Shown piece by piece: positions 34,861-46,700 of a stretch of DNA of 64,000 nucleotides (position 1 is its first letter; each line of letters starts with the position of its first letter). Under the pieces are notes generated by a model, which had not been told where the DNA came from, made no database searches, and worked only from the letters and a program-made list of their open reading frames with translations. Source of the DNA: Steinernema hermaphroditum (lineage: Eukaryota > Nematoda > Chromadorea > Rhabditida > Steinernematidae). Position numbers and translations under genes: made by a program. The stretch is from NCBI GenBank assembly GCA_030435675.1, contig CM059622.1:62001-126000 (forward strand), in the 5' to 3' direction.

Positions 34861-37502
34861 TTAATTAGAGAACAACAAGGAGGACAGGAAGGCAACAAAG
34901 GAAACGATGAAAGAGAGCTGGATGGACAAACATCCACGCGTGGCCGTGGTGATGGTCGTCGTCTGATCTATCAAAGGAATCGGCGTAGGCGACATATTTA
35001 GTCCAAGTGTGTTATTGTAGTCTCCGTTGGCGAACATGAGGCCGTTGATCATTTGAAGTGCAGGCCCAGGTCGGTCCATGGGAACCATATGGCCAGCGCC
35101 TTTAACGGTGAGCACGTCGATAGCGATGGAGGAGCTGGTGTACGACTGGACAAAGCCACCAGTCTTCTTCCGGAAGAACCATGGCAGTCTTGTCGATTCC
35201 TATAATGGAATGTGTAAGTGAATAGACGAGCAGCTTCGCCTACACTAAGCTTGTGGTCAATGGCGAGGGTGCGGATGAACTTGGCATCTCCGATGAAGTT
35301 GCAAACGGTGTCAACGTCTCCGTTGTAGACAAGAATCCGGAACTTCTTCTGCGATATTTTCTAAAATGGTCTGGAGTAGTATAACACTAAAGATTGTGCA
35401 CAGCAAAAGAATAGGTAAGTCTCGTATGGACAGTAGGCTAGTGCAAGCTTCGCATCATTTGTTCGCACCGGGTACCGAACCCACCAGTACCCGAGCCGTA
35501 GTCGGCAGCGCTATCGACTACACCACTCGGGTAACGCTCCATCCACAAAACAAAAGGAACCTATCGCAGTTTGTGTCCGAACCTAGGTGAGTCCGAAAAT
35601 CTTTCTCCCGTCGTGTCGGGATAGTCCCATCGTCTTGAACACCAACATCCTGTTTGTTCACATCTGGGTAAGAGTTTTAAAATAACGTACAGTTAGCTGA
35701 TCGACGTTCTTCATCATGTTGTCGAAGAACGGACGTGTTGTTGTGTAGGTGACATTGTATTTGTTGTAGATTGCTTGGCTGAAAGTGACGTTCTCATGCG
35801 GAGGTGTGTTTTCTCTGGACTTACTTGCAGTCAGAGAAACTGGCTAACTTCGCCGGCTCCACGTGGAACGCCTTCTGAACTTCAGGACGGTTAAAGTAGG
35901 TGGCGACGGCCGTTTCCTGCCAGCAAGGGTAACCGAATTCGAAGTCGGTCGAGTTGTAGTTAATAACGGTCTACATAATGGTTTGTAAGCAGTGTCTAGT
36001 ATCAAAATCTCATACGGCCGTGTTATGGTAGCGCTTCGAGCTGGCTAGAAGAGATTCACGTTTTCCCTGATGGAAGCGTCCAGTCGATCCCTTAAAAGCT
36101 ATCGACTGATAGGTGTAGCAGTCCTCGTAGTAGTTATACTGGTCCATGCTAAAATTGATGATGTGCATGTTTGGTATTATGTGGTGAGGTTTACCGAGCC
36201 GGTGGTGTGATAACGTCTGTGAGCTGCAATCAAAGTATTACACGAAACGCAAAAAATGCAGCATAGGCTGAGGAACGGAACAATTTAAACCTGGGCTTCT
36301 TTGATTCAGTGTTTACAGTATATTCCTTTAGCAAAAACATTTTAGGCTGAAGCCCAGGCTTATATCTTTGTGTGCTTGAAATATTAAGCTTAAGTGATAG
36401 GATGGGGTGCTCGTCGCACTGGTCGAAATCCGCGCCCTTGGCCTTCACACAACATTTTGAGGATTTTAAAGTTTCCCAGTCACTAAAATTCACAGTAACT
36501 GCATATTTTAGAGAATTTCCCTCCTTACTCAAGGGAAATGCGGCCATGGTAGAAACTCCAGAGAACAAGAGAATTTTGCAACATGACGATGTCCATGTAA
36601 CCGTTACCGATGGCGATTCCGGCAAAGTTCGGGTTCACAAAATCCTTCTTAATGATGCCACTCATCAACTTGTCTCCAAGCATTGGAAGATAGATGCCAC
36701 CATAGGACTCGCCAGCAATGAAGAACGTTTGGTTTTGGTATTGGGTGAACCTAGACAGGCTTCTATCTTAAAAACCTTTCAACTACCGTTACTTTTTAAA
36801 GAACGAATTAAGGGAATTGTAGTTCTGCGCAAGGGTCTGGTCATCGTGAGCCCTGGTGTAGTTAGGCTTTCCTTCCATAAACGAATAGCCGACTCCGATG
36901 GGCGACTCAAAGAATAGGACGTTTGCCTTAACGTTCCACGAGTAAATGTTCTCGTAGATCGTCGCACCGTCCTTGTTCATGTAGAAGGGACCGTTCTCCT
37001 CAAATGCCCCGGAAAAACCACTACATCCAGGTCCTCCTTGGAGCCAGAGGATGATCGGGTCCTTGGCTGGATTGGACTTGGACTCTGTTAGCCTGAAAAT
37101 TGTATTAAGCTCAGTGTGTTATTACAAAAATATAAACAATTAGGCATTTCTGATTTTATTTTAGTGCTACATTTTGAGTTTAGGCTAGCATGAAACGTAG
37201 ATGTGAATGTGGGGGTACCTCGAAAACCCTTACTCACGCCCCACGTTTTATGTTAATCCTTCGAGTTTCGAGTCTTCGAATTGCTCATGGTAGTATAGTT
37301 GATAAACTCACATGTAGTGCATATATCCTTGGTTCTTTTGGTCGTCCTTGCCGGCATCGAGGTATCCAGAGTAGGTCTTAAATCCGGGATCATAGTGGAG
37401 ACCGGGAATATCTTTGACAAGGTCGTCAGCGGCAGAGTTCACTTTGAAGTCGGCATTAGCGCCCAGGAGGGCCGCCGCGAGGAGAATGACGAGCGCCGCC
37501 AT
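34861..37502 (-). CDS. Serine carboxypeptidase (peptidase S10) paralogue, 10 exons, 572 aa
   Basis: Exons 5' to 3': 37502-37312, 37092-36793, 36750-36529, 36482-36317, 36223-36195, 36148-36016, 35970-35825, 35778-35691, 35348-35244, 35199-34861 (1719 nt). Intron positions match the plus-strand paralogue, and six of ten exon lengths are exactly equal. Exon 1 encodes the identical signal peptide and 64 residues. The nucleophile is in GESYGG, the Asp in NGDVDT and the His in GAGHMVP. Two departures stand out. The canonical NGGPGCSS reads QGGPGCSG, changing the Asn that contacts the substrate carboxylate in carboxypeptidase Y. The protein also ends in an added Thr-rich stretch and a 20-residue hydrophobic tail (SFIVSFVAFLSSLLF) resembling a GPI-anchor signal or membrane anchor. 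Exon 4 is 21 nt longer and less certain at its 3' end. Confidence 0.9.
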
Positions 37503-38010
37503 CTCTGATGTCGCGATCGGATTCGACTGGTGTCTCTAATTGGAATCGCCGAGGTGATAAGAGTGCGCACAGATCGTAAAGCATCCCTAAAACGGTTTAT
37601 GGCTCTTTTGGAGAGGTTGAGAGCAGACCAGCGTCCGAATTCCATTACTACCCTATCTCTTCTGAAAGTCACTGAATGAGGTAGGAGCTGAACAACTGAA
37701 GTTCTAGCACGACAGTAGAGTCGAGGACCAACTAGCATTGGACAGTGTTGACTCATTTCGGTAGCAGAGTGGTCCGTCGGTTCCATGGAACTGATAAGAA
37801 TGTGTGATGATCGATGTAATCGCTTTTGCGGACACTCTTCCGCTCTGATCTGTAGTCGGCTGCCATGATGGTTTGAGTGTCTTGCCTTTGGAAGTACAAA
37901 TATAAGAACGTTTCAGCCAGTGTGTGTGCACAGGGATCAGAAGCTAAAACCTTACGGGAAGGTGCTTGGCATCAGCCTTTCAAGAGTGGTTTTTTATGAC
38001 ATTCGTCGAC
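37304..38010 (-). repeat. Promoter + exon 1 block, copy B of an inverted duplicate
   Basis: Reverse complement of 19523-20235 with near identity. The largest difference is a short run around 37860-37880 (ACTCAAACCATCATGG versus GCGAACTATTATGT). The match ends in intron 1 just past the donor, like its partner. Confidence 0.9.
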
Positions 38011-38287
38011 TTTAACTAATAACACAGCTATTGAATATTACACCCAATTGCGCAACCGTAAATTCTTATCGAAGCATTTGAGACAAATCGTTCCGAAAAT
38101 GACCAAGATTTGTTCCTACACAGTCCTGTGTCTTATTGCTAATTAATATATGTTGAGAGACTCGGACTCGATCGGCATCACTGGTATGAGTTGCGCTGAA
38201 TTCAATATTACGACCCGTTTTGAAATTGCCCCTATTCTGACACGCCGTGATTCATAATTTTTTTATTTTGCACGCCGAGATAATACA

Positions 38288-40260
38288 TCAACCTTCCTTT
38301 TTATCTTCAGGCTCCAGATTTTCATTTTCCTTCTCATCCACTTCCTTACCTTTTCCGACCTTTCCCGTTTCTTCATTTTCCACAGTTTCGACATCCTTGT
38401 GCTTTTTCGGCTCATACCAGGTCTCACCAGGTTTCCTCCCGTGCTTCCATCTTGTCCCTCGATATCTCGGAGATCTTGGTGGTGATCGCGATTTCGACTT
38501 TCCGTTGCCATCAGTGTCAGTGCTGCGTGTTCTTCTTGCCCTTCTTCTATCACCCCTCTTCAAAACAGGCATCGTTACAGAATCACCAATGCCTATTCAC
38601 TTACCATCTCTTTCAGTTTCTTTCCCTTATCCTTTGCTCCAATAACGCGATCACTGACGTGTCTGCCACCTCCAGTTCTTATTTGCGATCTCAGCTTGAT
38701 CTCGGTTTGCGGCTGCGCTCTGCTCGGCTTCTTATCGCCTTTCCTCGCCTTCGATTCATGCTTTTTTTCTTTCGTCTCGTCCTTCTTTTTGCTACGTGTC
38801 CTCCATCTACTGGTCTTCTTTTCCACGTTCTTCTCTTTCAGTTCATCCCCACTCTCTCGCTTCTGATCCCTTCGTTTGTTTGCGTCCTTGTCAGCTCCTT
38901 CTGCCTCGCTATCTGACCTTGTTTTATCCTCTTTGATTTCGGGGCTTTTCATCACATTTTCCTTTGGACTTTTTTCCCAATCAAATACGTCATTCAACTT
39001 CACATTTTCTTTTCTCAGCGCAAACAGAAGCATCTTCCTGATAAAGGCAATGTCCGGTTGCGTCGCATACAACATCTCGCTGATGTATTTCTTTATACAC
39101 TGGTACTGTTCGGGAAGTTCCAATAAATTGTCCTCTGGAAAATTTGCTTACTTTACACTAACCGCTTTTAAGACCTACGTCCTCCAGTGAAAAGCTCTTC
39201 CTTGGCGTTGCGTACGTGTTCCGGATCTTTCATGTGACTCCAGGTGATCAAACGACGATCGCTCAACTCGAGAAGCATGTAAAACCACATTTCGAGATCG
39301 TCCTTTCTACCTTGCTCCATCAGGTTATGGGCTGCGCGCGAAGAGTACTTCAGTGTTCCAATGAATCGAACAGTTCCTCTTGGGATCCTGAATGGTACAA
39401 ACAATCGTTTTTATACAGTAAAACCCCTGCATTTACCTGATCTCATTACAGTCATCGACGAACCTCTTTGCAATTCCGAAATCAAGCAAATACACCGTGC
39501 GCGAACTGTTTCCTAAACCCATCGCAAAATTCTAAAAATAACACTACAGCTAGCCTTTTCAAATTGTCTACCTGAGGTTTGATATCGCGATGAATATAGC
39601 CAAGCGAGTGGAGATCGTTTATCGCTTCAAGGGACTGATATGAAAGGCTAATCGCGGTCCCAAGTGTGAATTGAACCTTCGTTGTTGCTTTTAGCAGAGT
39701 TTCCAGGCTTTTGCCGACTAATTCCATCACGATAAAGCGCATTCCGCTAGTAATTCCTGAAACGCTGCACAGTCATCACAGTCTTCAGAATTTTTCACCT
39801 TTATCCACCATTTTAGTAAAGTGCTTTCTTTTGTCATCGGTCGTCTCGTCGATCAACTTTAAAATAGCCATTTCGATCTTGAGGCGGTTCAGGCGGAAGT
39901 CATCGATGATCGTCTCCGTTTTCATCGCGTACATTTGCTTGCTACCCATCTCTTGCACTTTGTAGACATCGCCAAAACCACCACTGCCCAGAATCGTGAT
40001 GATCTCGAACTGCTTTCCGGCAGATGTGTGGATGATGTTGCCGGTTTCGAGACGTTTACGCTGCTTCAGCCTCTCTGCTTGCCTCTTCAGCGCAGAGTGC
40101 TTCTTCTTCTTATCGGACTGACAGCGATTACCGGGACTTTTCTAGACATACTAAGTTAACAGAACAACAAATAGGCAATCGAAACTACCTTCTGCACCTT
40201 CTGCTCACCTTTCCGGTGGTGGCGCTCTCTCGAATTGCTTTCATCAGATACAGGTGGCAT
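38288..40260 (-). CDS. TTBK/CK1-like nematode protein kinase, 7 exons, 567 aa
   Basis: Exons 5' to 3': 40260-40189, 40141-39799, 39756-39572, 39531-39437, 39387-39179, 39134-38605 and 38557-38288 (1704 nt, consistent phase). Motifs: ILGSGGFGDVYKV glycine loop, YAMKTE Lys, [14 protein letters not shown] catalytic loop, YLLDFGIAKRF, PRGTVRFIGTLKYSS and DDLEMWFYMLLE. The NFAMG and RGT-R signatures are those of tau-tubulin kinase/CK1 relatives, a group strongly expanded in worms, often in the male germline. The C-terminal 230 residues are a Lys/Arg/Glu/Ser-rich tail with no fold evident. The start ATG lies 4 bp behind a 13-T polypyrimidine tract and CAG, a strong trans-splice acceptor. It is 452 bp downstream of the lpd-3 stop on the same strand, so an operon is possible. 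Confidence 0.88.
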
Positions 40261-40711
40261 GTTCCTGAAAAAAAAAAGACCAGTGAACAGAAACGACCAA
40301 AAAGAGAACAACGTTTATATACCTGCAGAACGATGTAGAATCGCCACCAACGTCGACTCAAGAGAGAAGAGCCGACACTCACAACAAATATGACGCAACC
40401 GGTACCTCTCAAGCGAAAATACGGAGAGTGAGAGGTGACCGCTTCGTGGAGATCGAAATCAGCGAATGCCGACCCACGGAATACCGAGGGTTAGAGTGTT
40501 CGGTCCAGACGGAGAATATTCTTTGCATACTTTTGCACCCATACCATACGAGTTGGTTAAGCGAAAAGTCGCTTAACTGATCGCGCTGTGGCAAAGTTAT
40601 AAATTTATGTACGCAGTTAAATACATAACAATGAAGCTCATAAAAGTGACTTAGGCAGATTGAAAAGCCCGTAAAGTTAAGCGAATCTAAGGAATATCAC
40701 AATTACAACGT

Positions 40712-43700
40712 CTATTCACACTTCTTGGCAATTTTCAGCACATTTTCTACAACAAAGGCAACTGTTTTATCTGCGTGGTCTAACACACCACGCTGAAGAA
40801 CTTTGGGAATCGTTGTCCTGTGATCAAAAATCTGAAAGATCCAGTTATAATCAAAGACAGCTGCGTAAAATTGCATTACTTGTAGCTTCCTCAAAATGTC
40901 GTCGATAACCGGAGGATTCCACTTGAAACGATCGATGAAGCCGATCTTTGGATCAACTGTCCAAACTTCGCAGTTGTACTTCCTCGTATCTCTGGACGCT
41001 TCGACTTTCTCGCCTTCTAGCGCATTTTGTCCTCTTTTTGACGCAGATATCTCGGCTGCTTCAGATTTTGCCGAAGCCGCATACATCTTGATAAGCTCCG
41101 GAAGGAAACTCACTTGAGCGTTGAAGTCGGTTTGCACACAAATGGCGTTATGGAATTCGCAGATAAACGAGCTTTTAACCTAAATTGAGGAAGTTAACGT
41201 TTTGCAGAACAATATAGTGGCATACTTCTTCCGCAGGCGCATCATGAAGCACCTCGCTTGGCTGCTTCTGAACAGTCTTGAGGACCGCCTCCAAAGCAGG
41301 GAACTGGAAAAGTTCTAACACACTGGGTGGTGAGTGCGAACTTAATGAAGCATCTCCGTTATCTGGATGAAGTCTGATTTGTTTTAATGGAAGATCGATG
41401 ACTTCTTCAAGCACATCAGCCAAGGGCAGAGTCGTCCGAAGGTTCTTGTCCGATGTAGAGCGATACGCTACACGACACACCACTGCCTTACATTCGGTGC
41501 CTTCTCCCGGGTCGACAATCGTTCCTCCCAGTTTGAACATGAACTTCTGCTCGACTTCAATTCCAACGGTATCTGCATCGGCGTTCATGAAAGAGTACTG
41601 AGCGTCTGTGGTTATCAAACACGACGTTTCGCGGACGTGGAACAACGCCCAAGAATCAGCTCGAAGATCTCCATTCATGCACGCGAGGCTCGTCCTCCCG
41701 GCGTCTAGCACAATAGAACCTCCCGCAATTGTCACACCAGCCTTTGTAGTCGGCAAAGGGAGGAAATCCGGTCGCTTCAGCTGAATGTCTGTAAGCGAGT
41801 CGAGCACATTGTGCCAGTGTCGTCGCGCTCCAACTTCCTCTTTCGATTGTGACAGACGGTCTTCAAGGTTCTCTTTGTCAACAGGAGGTTCCTTTTCTTC
41901 AAATAAGTCATCCATGTTCCACGCTTTTCGGCTATCTTTCACTCTCTCCTAAAGGAATAAAGAAAAAACTATGGCCGATACATTAATTGTTCACCTCAAC
42001 AATTGAGACCAACTTCTTCACAATCTTTTCCATATCTGCGATGGTTCCTTGTGTGATAACCATTTGAAGATCGGACCAAGACAGGTTCACATGGACTCCT
42101 ACGGTTGATTCGACGACTTGGCCCTTCTCGTTAGTAGCATACTTCCACTGATCAGTGATTATAAGACGCGGCGAAACGAATTTCATCATCATAACAGGAC
42201 GGGACATCCATGATAGAGAAGTTTCAATCCTGCCCAGCTCCATTTTAAGCATATTCTCTGGAGCTTTGTCGGTCTTGTGATGGCGACCACTGACAAGGAC
42301 CTTCTCAACAGTAATTTCTGAAGATATGACACCTTTCGAGGCATTGAAGTTGACGCTTCGCAGCTGAATCAGTAGGGCGAGATCGCGGTGCTTCTTTGAA
42401 TTCAACTAAATCATAATTAATAAGCAATCAAATCAAAAAACAAGTCGCGCATATATACCTTTAGGTGCCCTCGGAAGGAGCCGTGCTGAGCATCAACTCT
42501 TACCGACCCCAGAGCTGTGGCCATCTCGGCGATTATGTTAAGTTCTTCCCACTGAACTGAGAAAAGAACGGCGGCAGACCAGTCAGTCGAAGTCGAGGTC
42601 TTTGTACTGACTGCTCCCACATCGGCAATAGAATGACGCTTTTCACTGAAAAGAGAAAATTAATCCGTGCCAATTAAAAAAAAATTACGGTATTGCGGTG
42701 CTACTAATCGTAGAAAACGTCTTTGTGTCCGTGAAAGCTGTATTCATAACCGCTGTGGATGAAGCACGTCTTCTCACGGGCGCTTGACGTTGTACCACTG
42801 ATTGATCGCCGAAGAAGACTCGACGAACAAGATTCCGACGGTACCAAGGTTTCGGGAATGCAAACACTTCGTTGATTCGCTTGATGTCATAACGTATTTG
42901 TGCAGCACCGATACTTGACGTGACCACAAGCTGAACACGATTCTTTTCGACCGAATTCACCTGCGGTGCATTCTTGGTCCTCGAAGCTGAGACTGACAGA
43001 TGGTCTAATGAAAGGGATAACGCTGTATCCTGTTTCAGCTGGTGGGGTGAGTAGATTCCAATCGAAAACTTGCTCAACACCGCTGAGAGGTGGACTCCAC
43101 CCACTATCTTATCCTGCTCATTGTATTTTCGTGTTGAAGCCATAAGGGTCAGCCTTGGGAGAGTCAGAAGACAGTTCGAGGCTGTACTCCTCGTTTGAGG
43201 TCCTTCGAAGCGGATGCTGGACGACTGCACGTTCATGTAGAAGAGCAGATCAATGGGAAGCGCTGAAGTGTCAATCGAAGCGACGATCGGCACAGTATCC
43301 GCCGCACTTGTTGCAGTAGCTGAATTTGCTTTATGCGGCTCAACAATTCGATCACCAGCCATTGAGGCGGAATCGAACAACGAGGGAGGCAGGGGCTCCA
43401 CTACTTGTTCCAAGAAATCGGCAAGATGTGGCGTAACAAGAGTTTCAGACGGCATACTGGCAAGTTCCAATGCAAGGTAAAAGCAACCGTTCTTGTTCGA
43501 CCCTCTAAAAGCACAAAGCATAAACTGCGCTATTTAAGGGTGCTTACCTCATGTCCTTAGGGAACGTTGCTAAAGTTGAGCGCAAATCGTTTGGTGCACA
43601 AGAAGTTAAGTCATAGCTTGAATAGAATACCTTTGTGTCCACACTGAAAATCGAAATTATACGAAGCTACAATAATCAGCAAACAAACCTCGGAATCGAC

Positions 43701-46700
43701 AATGAAGTAAAGTCCTTGACTTTCAAATTCTTCGAAGAAGGTTTGCTGGACAGTCCACTGAAACCACTGCGGTCCGTTCCACCGCCTGTGCCCGCTGCAG
43801 AACCTCCGGTATTTGTTGACGGTGGAGTTGTACGCAGAATGCAAGAACCGGACTCGATGCTTATTTGGACGTCGATGTTCATATCCACCTTCTGTTCTAA
43901 CACATTTCCAGTGGAATTGGAACCGGAGGACCCGGTATTTGATAGGGCGTTCTTCAGTGAAGAAATGGGCTCCACTTTTTGTTTGTCCGACGCCTTTGTC
44001 GGGATGACTTGGACTTGTTTTGCGCTGGGCAGGCTATCGTTAACCAGGCGTTTCGAAACTGACGAAGAAGTGGGACGAATCGAGGAAGATGTAGGCGAAG
44101 AGCATGTCGTCTCTTGGGGATCGTTTCTGCTCACGGCGATCATCGTGAATGCCGCCCGCGCATTGCTGACCCCGACGTCCTGTTTTGTCGTTCGGGAATC
44201 ATGGAGAGGATCTTTCCTTCGGAACTTATCGATCATGGATTTTCGGAACTGCTTGAAACGGGCCAGTTCATACTTCCGCAGCTTCCTCCTTTCCGTTTCG
44301 ATCGCCGGCTCGCTTGCATGACATTGTATTAGATCTGTGACCAACACTGCCTGAGCATGCATCTAAATAGTCTTAATTAGTGGCAGCCAAGTATAAAGAC
44401 TTACCTTTCTCTCGAGATAGCTGACCATTGCTGAAGAGGATCCCTTCTCACGCATTTTTTTGTATTCACCGCTAACGTCTAGCTCAGGATCCAGCAAATC
44501 AGGGTCGTCCTCCATGTCGATGACTACCATGTCGTCCACTCCACCTTCACAGAAGGCATCTTCCCCAGAAGCGAACGTAGACAATGTGCTCGCAACAAGA
44601 GAAGTCAATTTGCCGATCCGCTGATCGAAATCAATCATCATTCCCTTCATCTGCCATTTGACGGACAGTGTCCATTTGGCGTTTTCGCCCGGATTCGCTG
44701 GAGGGCTTGCGCTTGAACAGAACCGATAGGAGCCTTGAGGGAAGAAAAAGAAATTTGAGTGGTCTTCCTTTCCGGTTTTGTCTTGCAGCCACTGTTCCGA
44801 AAGCGACTAAATTAAAAAGTAATTTTAAGCTTATTTAGGGTTACTGTACCTTTTCGTCGAAATTTTCAATAAAGGTGACTTTGAATGCCTCGAAATTCGC
44901 TTCGCATGCTAACTCTTTCCGCACACAAACGGAAACGTCGGTTTTCTGCAGAGAAACGAGTAGAACCGAGTTGCTATCCGTAAATTCGGTGCTGTAGAGA
45001 GGCATACACACGTAGAGGCCATTCTTTATACTCAAAGAAAGGTTCATATTCATGTCAGCGCTCTAAAAATTTAAAAATTCTGTATGGTTTAATTCGATCT
45101 GTCACTTACAAGTGCTGTCGAAGGTTCTCGATATTGGAGCTTGGGTCCACGATCTTTGCGCCGATGGTCGGCCGAAAACATTTTCATGCGCTCCGCCTTC
45201 CAGAAATCGTAGGTATTCTTATAATTTAACCAGAGCAGGATCGCCTTATCCACTGCACTCGACTTTATGAGAAGAATCGGGCGATTTACTGAAATGACGT
45301 AGCTGTGTGGCGAAGCATGGTCCGGAGTGTTGTCATCAGTTTCAGCAGCAATCTAAAAGTCAATGTTTCTTAAAACCGCAAACGCAGATCCTACCGTGGT
45401 CATAAAGGTTGCGAACTCTTGTAACTCGGTCTCGATCTCCTCGAACATGGCAGACTTGTATAACTGCCCGAGCTTGGCGTTCAACATCACGCTCGCCTTC
45501 CCGTAAAGACGCTCAGGGCTGCTCGACGGACCCGTCAACGATGAAGCGGATATTCGCTGGTTAGACGCAGGTTCCACAACTACGGTACCATCTTGACTCG
45601 GTTCGGCAACCATTCTTCGATTCGTCAACATGAATTCAGGCTTGTCGAGCGTAAAACGAACAGCTGTAGACGTTGGTGTTGACGCCGTGAGCTGCATCCA
45701 TGGAGCACCAAGTCCCTTGACATGAAGTGAAAACATGGTTCTGGTGGAAGTTGCCGACGACGTTGTAGTGAAACTGCTCTCAGCCGATGATGGGTTTTGC
45801 CTCTGCTTCTGTTGCTCGCTTGAGAAACGGTCGATCAGCATGGAGAGTTCAGAGCGGAAGGTTTGCTCTGCGAATAGAATTTGATTCAGCAGATCAGTAG
45901 AAAACGCGTGCTCCACTTGTCCCAGATTCGCAGAAATGTCGTAGAAATCACCTTCGCGATACGTCACGGGAAATTGTATATCGGTATTTAGCTTGGATGT
46001 GTCTCCCGATTGATATATCACTTTCACCTCAATCGTTGGCAACTTCAAACTGAACGTATCGATGGGATGCGAACTGTTACACTCAAGAACGTGGAACGAT
46101 ACAACATGATCGTGTACGGAAGCGTTGATTTTGGCGGCTTGGCCACTGAAATAACTGTTAAGCATTAAAAGACAAACAATTGACAAACGTTTTGCCGCTC
46201 GCACACGCTTTGTCCAAACGGTATTTAGCCTTCAGAGATGGCAGTATGAGGGCGTTCAACTCCAAGCTTGTGATCTGTACGTCGAAGTGTACGACAACAG
46301 ATGGCGGTTTCAACGGAGAGCCTCCGAATCCAGCTCTTTTGTCATTTGGGTATGGTACTGAAGGCAATAAAAAATTTGTACCAAATGACAAATTTTACCT
46401 GGTGCTGTAGGGGTGGTAGCTGGCTTTAGATCATCATGGTTCAACACAGATGAAAGGGGTTGCTGGTTTTGAGTGAACATTTGCAGCTGCTCGTTCAGTT
46501 GAGTGCCGTGTTTCATCACCACATCATGGACGAACTGAGCGTGAGTGGGCATGTCACCCTCGATTTCTCCTAACAGCAACTTCACGAGGGTGTGCTTCGT
46601 GCTATCTTTTCCAGTCATTGTTCTGAAAGACGTTATATTAGTAATGCGCTTCAATGGACAAGGATGGTGCCTCAGGAAAATGCACGATACCTAACACCTT

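Noticed and set aside
36372..36917. 181-codon plus-strand open frame
   Set aside because: It is antisense to exons 4, 3 and part of 2 of the minus-strand carboxypeptidase, whose motifs and splice sites are clear.
44100..44330. Plus-strand open frames across 43.6-44.3 kb
   Set aside because: They are shadows of lpd-3 exons on the minus strand, which keep frame across splice sites.
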